This document shows, one piece after another, positions 8,042 to 19,825 of a stretch of 64,000 nt of DNA. Both the position numbers and the translations under genes were made by a program. The stretch is from an uncultured Lachnospiraceae bacterium (GTDB lineage: Bacteria; Bacillota; Clostridia; Lachnospirales; Lachnospiraceae): the NCBI GenBank assembly GCA_900316165.1, contig ONBW01000019.1:1-64000 (forward strand), given 5' to 3'. Below the pieces are notes generated by a model that worked only from the letters and a program-made list of their open reading frames with translations, did no database searches and was not told the origin of the DNA. Every line of letters starts with the position of its first letter. Positions within the stretch are counted from its first letter, which is position 1.

Positions 8042-9464
8042 ATTCTTTTCTTTTCTTTTTGCCGTTTGCAAATTTGGTGAGCTGTGGCATCCAGACGAGT
8101 TCCACCGGTCCTACAGGGCCGTTTCTCTGTTTAGCGATATTTATCTCGGCGATATTCTTTTTATCCGTGTCCTTATTGTAGTAGTCATCTCTGTAGATGA
8201 ACATTACAAGGTCGGCATCCTGCTCTATGGCTCCTGAATCACGCAGATCGGAAAGCATAGGCCTCTTGTCGTCTCTCTGCTCTACACCACGGTTCAGCTG
8301 TGACAGCGCGATAACCGGGACGTTCAGCTCTCTCGCTAATGATTTCAGTGCTCGTGAAATATCAGAAATCTCCTGCTGTCTTGAATCGGATTTTTTGCTG
8401 TTAGTCATCAGCTGCAGGTAGTCGATCATCACAACGCTTAAGTCATGCTCCTGCTTGAACTTACGGCATTTACTCCTGAGCTCAGATACACTGATAGCTG
8501 GCGTATCATCTATTATTAGTGGTGAATTAGCCAGCCTGTCTGCAGCCTCCATCAGACTTCCCCATTCGTTATCGGCCAGATTACCTGTACGGAGCTTCTG
8601 AGCATCGACTCCCGACTCAAGCGCTAAAAGCCTGTTCATAAGCTGTGTCTTTGACATCTCCAAAGAAAAAATAGCTACCCATTTATTCTCATGCACCGCT
8701 ATATGATGCGCAATATTCAATGCAAACGCAGTCTTACCCATTGAAGGACGGGCCGCTATAAGGATCAGGTCTGAATTCTGAAGACCCGCCGTCTGGTAGT
8801 CGAGATCGATAAATCCAGTAGGTATACCTGTGACATTGCCATGGAGCTTTGATGCTTCAACTATATGGTCAACAGCTTCATTTACGATATCACCAACTGG
8901 TGTTGCGTCTCCAACGCCTCTCTTCTGCAGGAGAGATAAAAACTTTGCTTCAGTCGAATCCAGAATCTCATCTACAGAGTTTTCGCCACTGTAACATTCC
9001 TTTTCAATTTCCTGGTTTACAGCTATTATCTGGCGAAGCTGTGATTTTTTCTTCACGATATCACAGTAGCTTCGGATATTCGTCGCAAGTGGCACAGAAT
9101 TCATCAGACCGCTGATAAAGCTGGCCTCTGTATATTCCTGTGATACTCCCTTTTCACGCAGCTGGTTTATTACTGTAACAGGATCTACTGATTTGTTATG
9201 ATTATAGAGATCTACTATCGTAATAAAAATAGTTCCATACAGCTGATAGTAGAAATCAGATTCATTTATGATCTCAGTCGCAACCGGCACAGCCTGCGGG
9301 TCCATAAGCATGGCTCCAACAACACACTGCTCAGCCTCGAGTGACTTAGGCATCTCTGGAGCAAGCGGCTTTTTGCTTTCAACTGCCTGTGCAGCTGCAA
9401 TCTCTGGCGGTATATAGTCTTCGTCCGTGTCCGGACGTGCATATACATCTTCAGGATTATCCAT
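8040..9464 (-). CDS. dnaB: replicative DNA helicase DnaB/DnaC
   Basis: The hexameric 5'-3' helicase of the replication fork. The 474-residue protein has the N-terminal DnaB domain (about 38-140) and the RecA-like domain with Walker A ARPSMGKT ending at Lys244, the MIDYLQLM Walker B region and the SQLNRGVEQR motif. An extra N-terminal segment of about 38 residues precedes the usual family start (PKSLEAEQ). The start overlaps the rplI stop by one base (TAATG), so translation is coupled. The order gdpP-rplI-dnaB matches the yybT-rplI-dnaC order of Bacillus. Confidence 0.96.
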   Translation of the reverse strand: MDNPEDVYARPDTDEDYIPPEIAAAQAVESKKPLAPEMPKSLEAEQCVVGAMLMDPQAVPVATEIINESDFYYQLYGTIFITIVDLYNHNKSVDPVTVINQLREKGVSQEYTEASFISGLMNSVPLATNIRSYCDIVKKKSQLRQIIAVNQEIEKECYSGENSVDEILDSTEAKFLSLLQKRGVGDATPVGDIVNEAVDHIVEASKLHGNVTGIPTGFIDLDYQTAGLQNSDLILIAARPSMGKTAFALNIAHHIAVHENKWVAIFSLEMSKTQLMNRLLALESGVDAQKLRTGNLADNEWGSLMEAADRLANSPLIIDDTPAISVSELRSKCRKFKQEHDLSVVMIDYLQLMTNSKKSDSRQQEISDISRALKSLARELNVPVIALSQLNRGVEQRDDKRPMLSDLRDSGAIEQDADLVMFIYRDDYYNKDTDKKNIAEINIAKQRNGPVGPVELVWMPQLTKFANGKKKRKE

Positions 9465-9913
9465 TATTCTTTTTCTCCTACATGGACTCTTAAGGTTGCA
9501 TTAACCTGAGGATGCAGCTTCAATGTCACCTCATGGACACCGAGTGACCTGATAGGCTCAGGAAGGTGGATCTTCTTCTTATCGATTTTCTCATGGTACT
9601 GCTTCTCTATAGCTTCAGCTATCTCCTTTGCTGAAACTGAGCCAAAAGTACGTCCGCCTTCTCCTGACTTGAGAGTCGTCTCAACCTTCCAGTCCTTAAC
9701 CTTCTCTGCCATAGCCTTTGCAGCCTCGAGATTCTCCTCAGCTACTTTTTCAGCATGTTTATTCTGGAGCTTTAGGTTATTGATATTTACCGGGGTTGCC
9801 TCGAGAGCAAGTCCCTTTTTGATAAGCGCATTTCTTCCGAAGCCCTCTGAGACCTCTATCATATCGCCTTTTTTACCATGTGACTTTACATCTGCTAAAA
9901 GTATTACCTTCAT
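9464..9913 (-). CDS. rplI: 50S ribosomal protein L9
   Basis: A 149-residue large-subunit protein. The N-terminal rRNA-binding domain begins MKVILLADVKSHGKKGD with the conserved GRNALIKKGLA segment. A long connecting helix (about 41-75) leads to the C-terminal domain with GGRTFGSVSAKEIAEAI. Length is usual. Overlap of 4 nt with gdpP upstream and 1 nt with dnaB downstream shows a three-gene operon. Confidence 0.97.
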   Translation of the reverse strand: MKVILLADVKSHGKKGDMIEVSEGFGRNALIKKGLALEATPVNINNLKLQNKHAEKVAEENLEAAKAMAEKVKDWKVETTLKSGEGGRTFGSVSAKEIAEAIEKQYHEKIDKKKIHLPEPIRSLGVHEVTLKLHPQVNATLRVHVGEKE

Positions 9914-11964
9914 TCCCTGATTTCTCCTTCCTCGATCATTGCGTCAAGTATATCCTTTATTCTCTGTCTTACTTCGTCAACTGTAGCATCGGAAATCTGT
10001 GCTCCGGCGACATTTAAGTGACCGCCGCCTCCAAGTCGCTCCATGATAAGCTGTACATCTATTTCATCGATAGAACGGGCACTTACGTAGATTTTACCCT
10101 TGTACTCTGTCATAACGAAGCTGGCTTTTATGCCTACGATATTCAGGAGCTCATTTGATGCCTGTGCTCCAACTATTGTAGGGCTTTCTACGTCCTGTGT
10201 CTGGCAGACTGAAATCGCAAATGAGCCTCTGTACACCTCGGCATGTCTTACGACTTCTGCACGTGCCTTGTAGGTAGCCATATCCTCACGTAAAAGCTTT
10301 CTTACCCTCGTGACATCGGCTCCGCACCTTTTTAAGTAGGCTGCTGCCTCAAATGTACGGACTCCGGTCTTCGTCATGAAGTTATTTGTATCGATAAGGA
10401 TTCCGGCATAGATACAGTCTGCCTCCTGCGGTGCCAGCTGCATTCTGTCTGAAAAATACTGCAGTGTCTCTGCTATCATCTCGCAGGCACTTGATGCATA
10501 TGGCTCTATATATGAGAGGATAGGATTTTCTATTCTCTCACTGCCCTGTCTGTGATGGTCGAAAACTACTATACTTGCGCTCTTTTTAAGGAGCTCAGGA
10601 CATTCTGTATATGACGGACGGTTCGTATCTACGACCATTACAAGGGTGTTGTCATTTACGAGCTCGATAGCTCTCTCACTTGTGATGAACATGTCCTCAG
10701 GATAGCCGTCCTCCGGGGTAAATTTATCCACAAGCGGGCGAAGAGAAGTCGTAATAGTATTTAAAACTATCTGACACTTTTTCCCGAGCTCTCTTGCTGC
10801 ACAGTAAACTCCGACTGCTGCTCCAAGTGCGTCTACATCTGTTATCTGGTGTCCCATTACGATAACGGAATCCTTCGGCTCCATCATCTCACGGAGTGCC
10901 TGAGCCTTTACCCTTGCCTTTACTCTGGTGGATTTCTCTATCTCTTTTCCGCGGACACCATAATAGTAGACGTGATTCTTACTCTTAATTACTGCCTGTG
11001 AGCCTCCTCGGCCTAAAGCCAGGTCTATAGCAGCTCTGGCGTATTCAGCGCTCTGCTGGTAGTTCTTTGCTCCCTTTCCCAGGCCGATAGAGAGTGTGAC
11101 TTCCCGATCGTTCCCGACCTTCGTATTTTTGATATCGTCCAGAATCGAGAACTTATTTTCTTCAAGCTTCTTTAAGTATTTCTGTTGGAAAATTATAAAG
11201 TACTTATCAGTATCCGTCTTTCTGATGATAGCGTCGGCATCGCGGAAGTATTTGGCAATCTTTCTGTCGATTATCGCACGGATCAGTGATTTCTTCACAT
11301 CGTCATCGAGGGAATCTATCGTCTCGTCGTAGTTGTCGATGTAGATAAGACCGGTAACAAGTTTCTGATCATTAAATGATTTCTTCAGTTTCTCGTGGGC
11401 TGTCTCATCTATAAGCATCACGGAAATCAGTGTTCCACCGAGCATACTGGCAAAATCACCGTTGGCCTTTGTGTTATCCGTCTTAAAATCCATTTTCTGT
11501 AGAAGAGCGTCGTAGATATGGTCTTCATGCTTTACACGGATTTTCTGAGGTTCATCGGTTATTTTTTCAAGAACTTCTCGTGAAAGCTCTGGGAAAAGAT
11601 TAGCTATCGATTTCTTGTAAGCCGGGTCCTCGCCAGTCTTCTCAGAAAAGGTCTCGTTCATCCATAAAAACCTGCCGTTCTCGTCAAGTACTGCGTACGG
11701 CAGCTGGAAATTTGTAAGCAGGTGTTTCTGGACTGTACCATAATCTGCAGCAAACTTCAGTATCTCATCCTTTATTTTTTTCTTCTCAGCAAAATACGCT
11801 GAAATGATGATTGCTGAATAAAATACTGTCACTACGAGCATCGTAGTCCCTGCTGTCCGCCCCTCATAGGCATAAAGCCCTATAGTTACAGCCAGCATCA
11901 GTGGTATAAAATCAATAGGTATCATCAGGTAGGTCCTGATGTAACCTTTTTTCATTGGATCCAT
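9910..11964 (-). CDS. gdpP: cyclic-di-AMP phosphodiesterase GdpP
   Basis: A membrane enzyme that hydrolyses c-di-AMP to pApA. From the chosen start it has 684 residues: two N-terminal membrane helices, a PAS-like domain, a degenerate GGDEF domain (no intact GGDEF seen), and a C-terminal DHH/DHHA1 module with DVDALGAAVG, VDTNRPSY, DHHRQG and GGGGHLNVAGA. The reading frame opens at 12012, but that ATG overlaps a promoter -10. The ATG at 11964 has AAGGAGG 5 nt upstream and is preferred. First gene of gdpP-rplI-dnaB. Confidence 0.93.
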   Translation of the reverse strand: MDPMKKGYIRTYLMIPIDFIPLMLAVTIGLYAYEGRTAGTTMLVVTVFYSAIIISAYFAEKKKIKDEILKFAADYGTVQKHLLTNFQLPYAVLDENGRFLWMNETFSEKTGEDPAYKKSIANLFPELSREVLEKITDEPQKIRVKHEDHIYDALLQKMDFKTDNTKANGDFASMLGGTLISVMLIDETAHEKLKKSFNDQKLVTGLIYIDNYDETIDSLDDDVKKSLIRAIIDRKIAKYFRDADAIIRKTDTDKYFIIFQQKYLKKLEENKFSILDDIKNTKVGNDREVTLSIGLGKGAKNYQQSAEYARAAIDLALGRGGSQAVIKSKNHVYYYGVRGKEIEKSTRVKARVKAQALREMMEPKDSVIVMGHQITDVDALGAAVGVYCAARELGKKCQIVLNTITTSLRPLVDKFTPEDGYPEDMFITSERAIELVNDNTLVMVVDTNRPSYTECPELLKKSASIVVFDHHRQGSERIENPILSYIEPYASSACEMIAETLQYFSDRMQLAPQEADCIYAGILIDTNNFMTKTGVRTFEAAAYLKRCGADVTRVRKLLREDMATYKARAEVVRHAEVYRGSFAISVCQTQDVESPTIVGAQASNELLNIVGIKASFVMTEYKGKIYVSARSIDEIDVQLIMERLGGGGHLNVAGAQISDATVDEVRQRIKDILDAMIEEGEIRE

Positions 11965-12010
11965 TCTGCCCTCCTTCGCACCAGATATTACGGTACGGAT
12001 AGTCTTTTTC

Positions 12011-12039
12011 ATTATACCATTAAACTGTGAGTTTTTCTA
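12011..12039 (-). promoter_or_regulatory. promoter of gdpP-rplI-dnaB
   Basis: On the minus strand: TAGAAA at 12039-12034, 17-nt spacer, TATAAT at 12016-12011 preceded by GG as in the rRNA promoters. The -10 overlaps the upstream ATG at 12012, which rules that ATG out as start if this promoter is used. Confidence 0.6.
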
Positions 12040-12088
12040 CTATGGTTATTGTGACGAAAAATAATCGATATTTTTGTTTATTCTGACG

Positions 12089-12117
12089 TTGTTTTCGTTT
12101 ACTTTTTCAAGTAGAAT
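12089..12117 (+). promoter_or_regulatory. candidate promoter of the sugar-ABC ATPase gene
   Basis: TTGTTT at 12089-12094, 17-nt spacer, TAGAAT at 12112-12117. The -35 is weak. The spacing to the ATG at 12169 allows a leader of about 45 nt. Confidence 0.4.
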
Positions 12118-12168
12118 GATAATCGTAGTTAGAAGATTTCTATAAAATAAGAAAAGAGGAAATTAAAA

Positions 12169-13284
12169 ATGGCAAGTATTTCACTTCATAATATCTGCAA
12201 GGTTTACCCAAACGGATTTGAGGCTGTTAAGGATTTCAACCTCGACGTTGCAGATAAAGAGTTCATCATTTTCGTAGGACCTTCTGGATGCGGTAAGTCA
12301 ACTACCCTCCGTATGATCGCTGGTCTTGAGGACATTACTTCTGGTGAGCTCTTAATCGATGGAAAGCTTATGAACTCAGTAGAGCCTAAGGACCGTGATA
12401 TCGCAATGGTATTCCAGAACTACGCTCTGTACCCACACATGACAGTTTTCGATAACATGGCTTTCGGTCTTAAGATTCGTAAGGTTGATAAGGCTGAGAT
12501 CCAGAAGCGTGTTATGGAAGCTGCTAAGATCCTTGACCTTGATAAACTCCTTGATCGTAAGCCTAAGGCTCTTTCAGGTGGTCAGAGACAGCGTGTTGCC
12601 ATGGGCCGTGCTATCGTTCGTAATCCTAAGGTATTCCTTATGGATGAGCCTCTCTCAAACCTTGATGCAAAGCTTCGTGTTCAGATGCGTATCGAAATCT
12701 CAAAGCTCCATGACAGACTTGGTGCTACAATCATCTACGTTACACATGACCAGACAGAGGCTATGACACTTGGTACCAGAATCGTTGTTATGAAGGATGG
12801 TGTCGTTCAGCAGATCGATTCCCCTCAGACACTTTACTCACATCCTAAGAACCTCTTCGTTGCAGGATTCATCGGATCACCTCAGATGAACTTCCTCGAT
12901 GCAAAGATTACAAAGGACGGAAGCGACGTATACGCTTTAGTTGGTGAGGCTAAGCTTAAGGTTCCAGCTGAGAAGGCTAAGGTTCTTATTGAGAAAGGTT
13001 ATGAAGGAAAGACCGTTATTCTTGGTATCCGTCCTGAGGATATCTATGATCCTGAGTCAGGTGCTTCAGAGGTTGAGCTCGGCAACTCTATCGATGCTAC
13101 AATCCGTGTTTACGAGCTTCTCGGTGCCGAAGTATTCCTGTATTTCGATTATGCAGGCACTCAGGTTACTGCCCGTGTTGATCCTCGTACAAAGGCTAAG
13201 ACAGGCGATAAGATGAGCTTCCATCTCGATATGACAAAGACTCATTTCTTCGACAAAGAGACAGAGCTTACTATTACTGACTGA
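12169..13284 (+). CDS. sugar ABC transporter ATPase (MsmX/UgpC/MalK family)
   Basis: The ATP-hydrolysing subunit of carbohydrate importers. The 371-residue protein has Walker A GPSGCGKST at 37-45, signature LSGGQRQR, Walker B VFLMDEP, the switch His in THDQTEA, and a C-terminal OB/TOBE region (about 245-370) for contact and regulation. It stands alone with its own promoter and terminator, like Bacillus MsmX, which serves several sugar permeases. The lac-type permeases at 17953-19717 have no ATPase of their own, so it probably energises them (inference). Codon use suggests high expression. Confidence 0.93.
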   Translation: MASISLHNICKVYPNGFEAVKDFNLDVADKEFIIFVGPSGCGKSTTLRMIAGLEDITSGELLIDGKLMNSVEPKDRDIAMVFQNYALYPHMTVFDNMAFGLKIRKVDKAEIQKRVMEAAKILDLDKLLDRKPKALSGGQRQRVAMGRAIVRNPKVFLMDEPLSNLDAKLRVQMRIEISKLHDRLGATIIYVTHDQTEAMTLGTRIVVMKDGVVQQIDSPQTLYSHPKNLFVAGFIGSPQMNFLDAKITKDGSDVYALVGEAKLKVPAEKAKVLIEKGYEGKTVILGIRPEDIYDPESGASEVELGNSIDATIRVYELLGAEVFLYFDYAGTQVTARVDPRTKAKTGDKMSFHLDMTKTHFFDKETELTITD

Positions 13285-13310
13285 TAAAATCTTCCTTATA
13301 AAAGTAAAAG

Positions 13311-13341
13311 CCCCGGGAGCTTCAAGCTTCCGGGGTGATTT
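13311..13341 (+). terminator. terminator of the ABC ATPase gene
   Basis: A 12-bp stem with one G-T pair (CCCCGGGAGCTT/AAGCTTCCGGGG, 13311-13335) followed by a T-rich tail. The convergent regulator gene ends at 13343 inside the tail. Confidence 0.85.
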
Positions 13342-13342
13342 T

Positions 13343-14233
13343 TTATTTTCTTATATAGTCATACATCATAAGAGCTATCTTCATGATTATGGCATCGTCA
13401 AACTTCCTGATATCAAGTCCACACTGTTTCTCGATCTTTTCTATCCTGTAGACTAAGGTATTCCGGTGTAGATAAAGCACTCGTGCCGTCTCCGCCAATG
13501 AGAGGCCGCAATCGAAAAACACCTTGATAGTATTTCTCGTTTCGGAGTCTATCTCAGACAGGTCGAAGTCTCCGAGATGATCCTGAAGAAATTCCTGGCA
13601 CTTGTCCTTTGGCATCGTATATATGAGCTTCCCTAATCCAAGGTTATGGTAACCATAGACGTTCTCGCTCTCTAAGAACAGATTTCCTACGGCATCTGCG
13701 CTGCATACATTCCTGTATGATTGCGGCAGCTCCTTGAAATCAGAATAACACCTGTCATACGAGGCTTTGACCGAAATCAGCGCTTCTGTTCCAAGTGTAT
13801 CGACTATGATCTGAGCCATTTCCCTGAGCTCATCCTGTGAGATCTCATTTTTAAGCTGGCGCACAAGAACCAGATGATTCGGATCCATCTCTACTGTCCG
13901 GTCCGCTCCCGGTACATAGAGCGAGGAGATCATCCTCAGCATATATGGCTCATAGCTCTGTTTGAAAGTAAGGAGGATCACTGTCCAGCATGTGTCGGTA
14001 TCGAAATGATAGAGAACTCTCTTCTCTTCGATTTCTTCTTCTCTGATCTCACCCAATAGGAACTGCTTCAGGAAAAATCCAGAGTTCTCCGTACCCTTGT
14101 ATCTGTGGATCAGCTTAGTCAGGATCTTTGCAGTTTTTTTAGGGTCGTCCCCTGTCTCTTTAAGTGAAAAATCAAGCCCTGTCTCCTGATTCAGCTCATC
14201 GACAAGGCTTGCTATATCTTCTTCTCTCTTCAT
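13343..14233 (-). CDS. PucR/CdaR-type transcriptional regulator
   Basis: A 296-residue DNA-binding protein with the PucR C-terminal helix-turn-helix (about 228-294: NTIKVFFDCGLSLAETARVL, then LHRNTLVYRIEKIEK). The N-terminal two-thirds has no clear sensor motif. The family includes CdaR and PucR, which respond to small metabolites, but the ligand here cannot be read from sequence. It is the second gene of a pair; its ATG overlaps the stop of the upstream membrane-protein gene by one base. It is convergent with the sugar-ABC ATPase gene, and a link to sugar control is inference. Confidence 0.85.
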   Translation of the reverse strand: MKREEDIASLVDELNQETGLDFSLKETGDDPKKTAKILTKLIHRYKGTENSGFFLKQFLLGEIREEEIEEKRVLYHFDTDTCWTVILLTFKQSYEPYMLRMISSLYVPGADRTVEMDPNHLVLVRQLKNEISQDELREMAQIIVDTLGTEALISVKASYDRCYSDFKELPQSYRNVCSADAVGNLFLESENVYGYHNLGLGKLIYTMPKDKCQEFLQDHLGDFDLSEIDSETRNTIKVFFDCGLSLAETARVLYLHRNTLVYRIEKIEKQCGLDIRKFDDAIIMKIALMMYDYIRK

Positions 14234-14742
14234 TATTTGTTTACAGCTCTTGGCGCAACAGCCTTCATAGCTTCTAAGAAATCGTCCTCAAGATCCATAA
14301 GGACAATGGTCTCTGCATTGTTTGATTTCTTATCGTGATATACGATCTCGTATGTCTTGATCTCTGGATTTCTCGCGCTACAGTCTATAATCTTTATGCC
14401 ACGTCCCTGATATGCGCGAACTGCATCACTTCCGACTGGACCAACTACGATAACATCCTTCATATCAAAATTCAGGAACTTCTTTCTCGAGCTTTTGTCG
14501 AAAACCTTTGCGATGTCTATAGATCCATTTGTATAGGCGTAATCAAAATCAAGCTCAACTCTGGACTTAATAAACCATGCCAGCAGTACAAATGCGATTG
14601 TTGCCAGAAAAACTGGTGGGGCAAAAAGACCGATCATCATAGACAGAATCGACACTATAACCATAAAAACAAAAAGCATCTGCATTCCCATACTTTTTCC
14701 CCTGTTTGCATAATTCTCTACATGTACATCCTGTAAATACAT
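14233..14742 (-). CDS. conserved two-helix membrane protein, unknown function
   Basis: A 169-residue protein with two adjacent hydrophobic helices (about 21-41 and 43-62), a charged hinge (FIKSRVELDFDYAYTNGSIDI), and a soluble C-terminal domain of beta-rich character with a Cys at about 121. It resembles small Lachnospiraceae membrane proteins of unknown function (a DUF6106-like pattern by memory, not checked). The upstream region has an AGGA-type ribosome site. Stop and start overlap by one base with the PucR-type regulator, so the two may act together. Confidence 0.65.
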   Translation of the reverse strand: MYLQDVHVENYANRGKSMGMQMLFVFMVIVSILSMMIGLFAPPVFLATIAFVLLAWFIKSRVELDFDYAYTNGSIDIAKVFDKSSRKKFLNFDMKDVIVVGPVGSDAVRAYQGRGIKIIDCSARNPEIKTYEIVYHDKKSNNAETIVLMDLEDDFLEAMKAVAPRAVNK

Positions 14743-14804
14743 AAGACACTTCCTTTTATTTTTTAAATTGATTTTTTCTATTCTAACATTATATAGAAAA
14801 AAAA

Positions 14805-14830
14805 TCCACCGGCTTTATAAAACCGGCGGA
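14805..14830 (-). terminator. terminator after lacZ
   Basis: On the minus strand a stem of ATCCGCCGG paired with CCGGTGGAT (one G-T pair) is followed by a run of eight T. It ends the AraC/transport/lacZ cluster. Confidence 0.88.
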
Positions 14831-14836
14831 TATTTT

Positions 14837-17928
<3,092 letters not shown>

Positions 17929-17952
17929 ATCTGAATTTTATAACGATTTGAC

Positions 17953-18825
17953 TTATTTAACTGCTCCGGTGATTCCTTCTGCGAACTGCTTCTGAAGTAC
18001 GAAGAAGATGATCATTGTAGGGATGGAGCAGAACAGAACGCCCATCATAAGCATTCCATAATCTGTTGTGTAGCCGCTGGCCATGTTTGCGATAAGCATA
18101 GGCATTGTCTGAGCCTTTGGCTGGTTCATAACTACCTTTGGCCAGAGGTATGCGTTCCATGCATTCATGAAACAGATAACTGCAGCTGCAGCGTATGTGG
18201 ACTTCATTACCGGCATGTACATCCTGAAGAAGATTCCTAACTCGGTAAGTCCGTCGATTCTGGCCGCTTCCATGATATCCACCGGGAAGTTTCTCGAGTT
18301 CTGTCTGAACATCATGATCATGAACGGTGTTGAAATAGCCGGAAGGATAAATGCTGTTGCTGTGTTAAGGAGCTTCATCCTTGAAATCATAGTGAACAGT
18401 GGGATCATTGTGGCTACCTGAGGTACCATCATAGCAAGGAGCAGGATTCCGAAGAGTCTGTCCTTGAATTTATCATGGTAGAGCTCGAATCCGAAACCTG
18501 CAAGTGAGCAGACTAAAAGACAAAGTATAGTCTGAACTGCTGCGTAACGGAATGAATTCCACATCGTGCCCCAGAGGGATATATCCTGGCTGTAATTCAA
18601 AAGCTTTACAAAATTCTTTGCTGCCTCTGTTCCGAACCAGATCTTACCTCTTGCTACCTCTACTGTGTTGTTAGTAGCTGCCGTAATCATCCAGTAGAAC
18701 GGGAATACCGAAATGAATGACCAGATTATAAGAAAAATATACGTAGGTATAAGTCTGCGCTGAATAGCTGACTTGTTTTTCTTCTTTGGTGCCTGTACTG
18801 CTGCTGTATTAGTCACGGGTATCAC
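17953..18825 (-). CDS. carbohydrate ABC transporter permease, MalG/AraQ type
   Basis: An inner-membrane subunit of a CUT1-type sugar importer, 290 residues with six hydrophobic helices and the cytoplasmic EAA loop (EAARIDGLTELGIFFRMYMP) that docks with the ATPase. The start overlaps the end of the upstream MalF-type gene by 17 nt, so translation is coupled. The partner ATPase is not encoded in the cluster. Confidence 0.93.
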   Translation of the reverse strand: MIPVTNTAAVQAPKKKNKSAIQRRLIPTYIFLIIWSFISVFPFYWMITAATNNTVEVARGKIWFGTEAAKNFVKLLNYSQDISLWGTMWNSFRYAAVQTILCLLVCSLAGFGFELYHDKFKDRLFGILLLAMMVPQVATMIPLFTMISRMKLLNTATAFILPAISTPFMIMMFRQNSRNFPVDIMEAARIDGLTELGIFFRMYMPVMKSTYAAAAVICFMNAWNAYLWPKVVMNQPKAQTMPMLIANMASGYTTDYGMLMMGVLFCSIPTMIIFFVLQKQFAEGITGAVK

Positions 18826-19717
18826 CTACCTTCATATTGATGAACGCCAGGATAGCTACAAGAATGAATACTATAAATGACATAGCTGATGAGTATCCGA
18901 AGTTTGCAACACCCTTTCCGAATGCGTTGTTGTAGATGTAATGAGACATTGTCATAGTTGTAAATGACGGGCCACCCTTTGTGAGGTTTACAGACTCATC
19001 GAACAACTGAAGAGTTCCGTTGATTGACATGATAAATGTCATAACGATTGTTGGCTTTAAAAGCGGTACTGTGATATGCCAGAATGTCTTCCAGCCATTG
19101 GCTCCATCGATCTTTGCAGCCTCATAAACTGAATACTCGATATTCTGAAGTCCTGCGAGATAGAAGACCATATTGTAACCTGTCCATCTCCAGATAAGGG
19201 CGATGATAATTACCGCTCTCGCTGTACCTGTTGTTCCAAGGAAATTGATATTTGTGCTTATAAGTCCAAGGTTCTTAAGAACTGTATTCATAAGACCCTG
19301 TGTAGCGAAAAGAGACTTGAATATCAATGAGTATGATACAAGTGACGTAGCGCATGGCAGGAATACCATAGTTCTGAAAAGACCGCGGCACTTTAAGTCC
19401 TTGTTGTTTAACAGCTGTGCTAAAAGTATAGCAAGCACCAGCATTATAGGTACCTGTATTATCAGATACAGGAAAGTGTTACCCATTGTGAGCAGGAATT
19501 TCTTATCCTGGAACATTCTGGTGTAGTTATAAAAAATTGGCTTAGCCCATTTAAGATTTGCAGAAGATCCAGTCTGTAATGAGATAATGAATGCCCTTAT
19601 CATCGGGTAGAAGCTCATTACAAAAATAAGTATCGTAGCCGGAGCTAAGAACACCCATCCTGCAGCTTTCTGCTTTGTCTGTACACTTTTATATGTCTTT
19701 TTCTCCAAAGCTGTCAC
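18809..19717 (-). CDS. carbohydrate ABC transporter permease, MalF/LacF type
   Basis: The other membrane subunit of the same importer, 302 residues with six helices starting about residue 18 and an EAA loop (EAAKIDGANGWKTFWHITVP). It lacks the large periplasmic loop of E. coli MalF, as usual in Firmicutes. It lies 108 nt after the binding-protein gene, separated by an intercistronic hairpin, and overlaps the MalG-type gene. Confidence 0.93.
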   Translation of the reverse strand: MTALEKKTYKSVQTKQKAAGWVFLAPATILIFVMSFYPMIRAFIISLQTGSSANLKWAKPIFYNYTRMFQDKKFLLTMGNTFLYLIIQVPIMLVLAILLAQLLNNKDLKCRGLFRTMVFLPCATSLVSYSLIFKSLFATQGLMNTVLKNLGLISTNINFLGTTGTARAVIIIALIWRWTGYNMVFYLAGLQNIEYSVYEAAKIDGANGWKTFWHITVPLLKPTIVMTFIMSINGTLQLFDESVNLTKGGPSFTTMTMSHYIYNNAFGKGVANFGYSSAMSFIVFILVAILAFINMKVGDTRD

Positions 19718-19735
19718 TCCTTTTACTTTGAAAAA

Positions 19736-19765
19736 CGGCGGGAACCGGTCGCCCGATTCCCGCCG
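19736..19765 (-). terminator. partial terminator between binding-protein and permease genes
   Basis: Perfect 9-bp GC-rich stem (CGGCGGGAA/TTCCCGCCG) followed on the minus strand by five T. Such a hairpin commonly gives more binding protein than permease from one operon. Confidence 0.75.
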
Positions 19766-19825
19766 CTTCCAGATTAGGGAAAACCCCCACTATTCTTTTA
19801 TACTATTCCTTTTTCAATTGGGCTC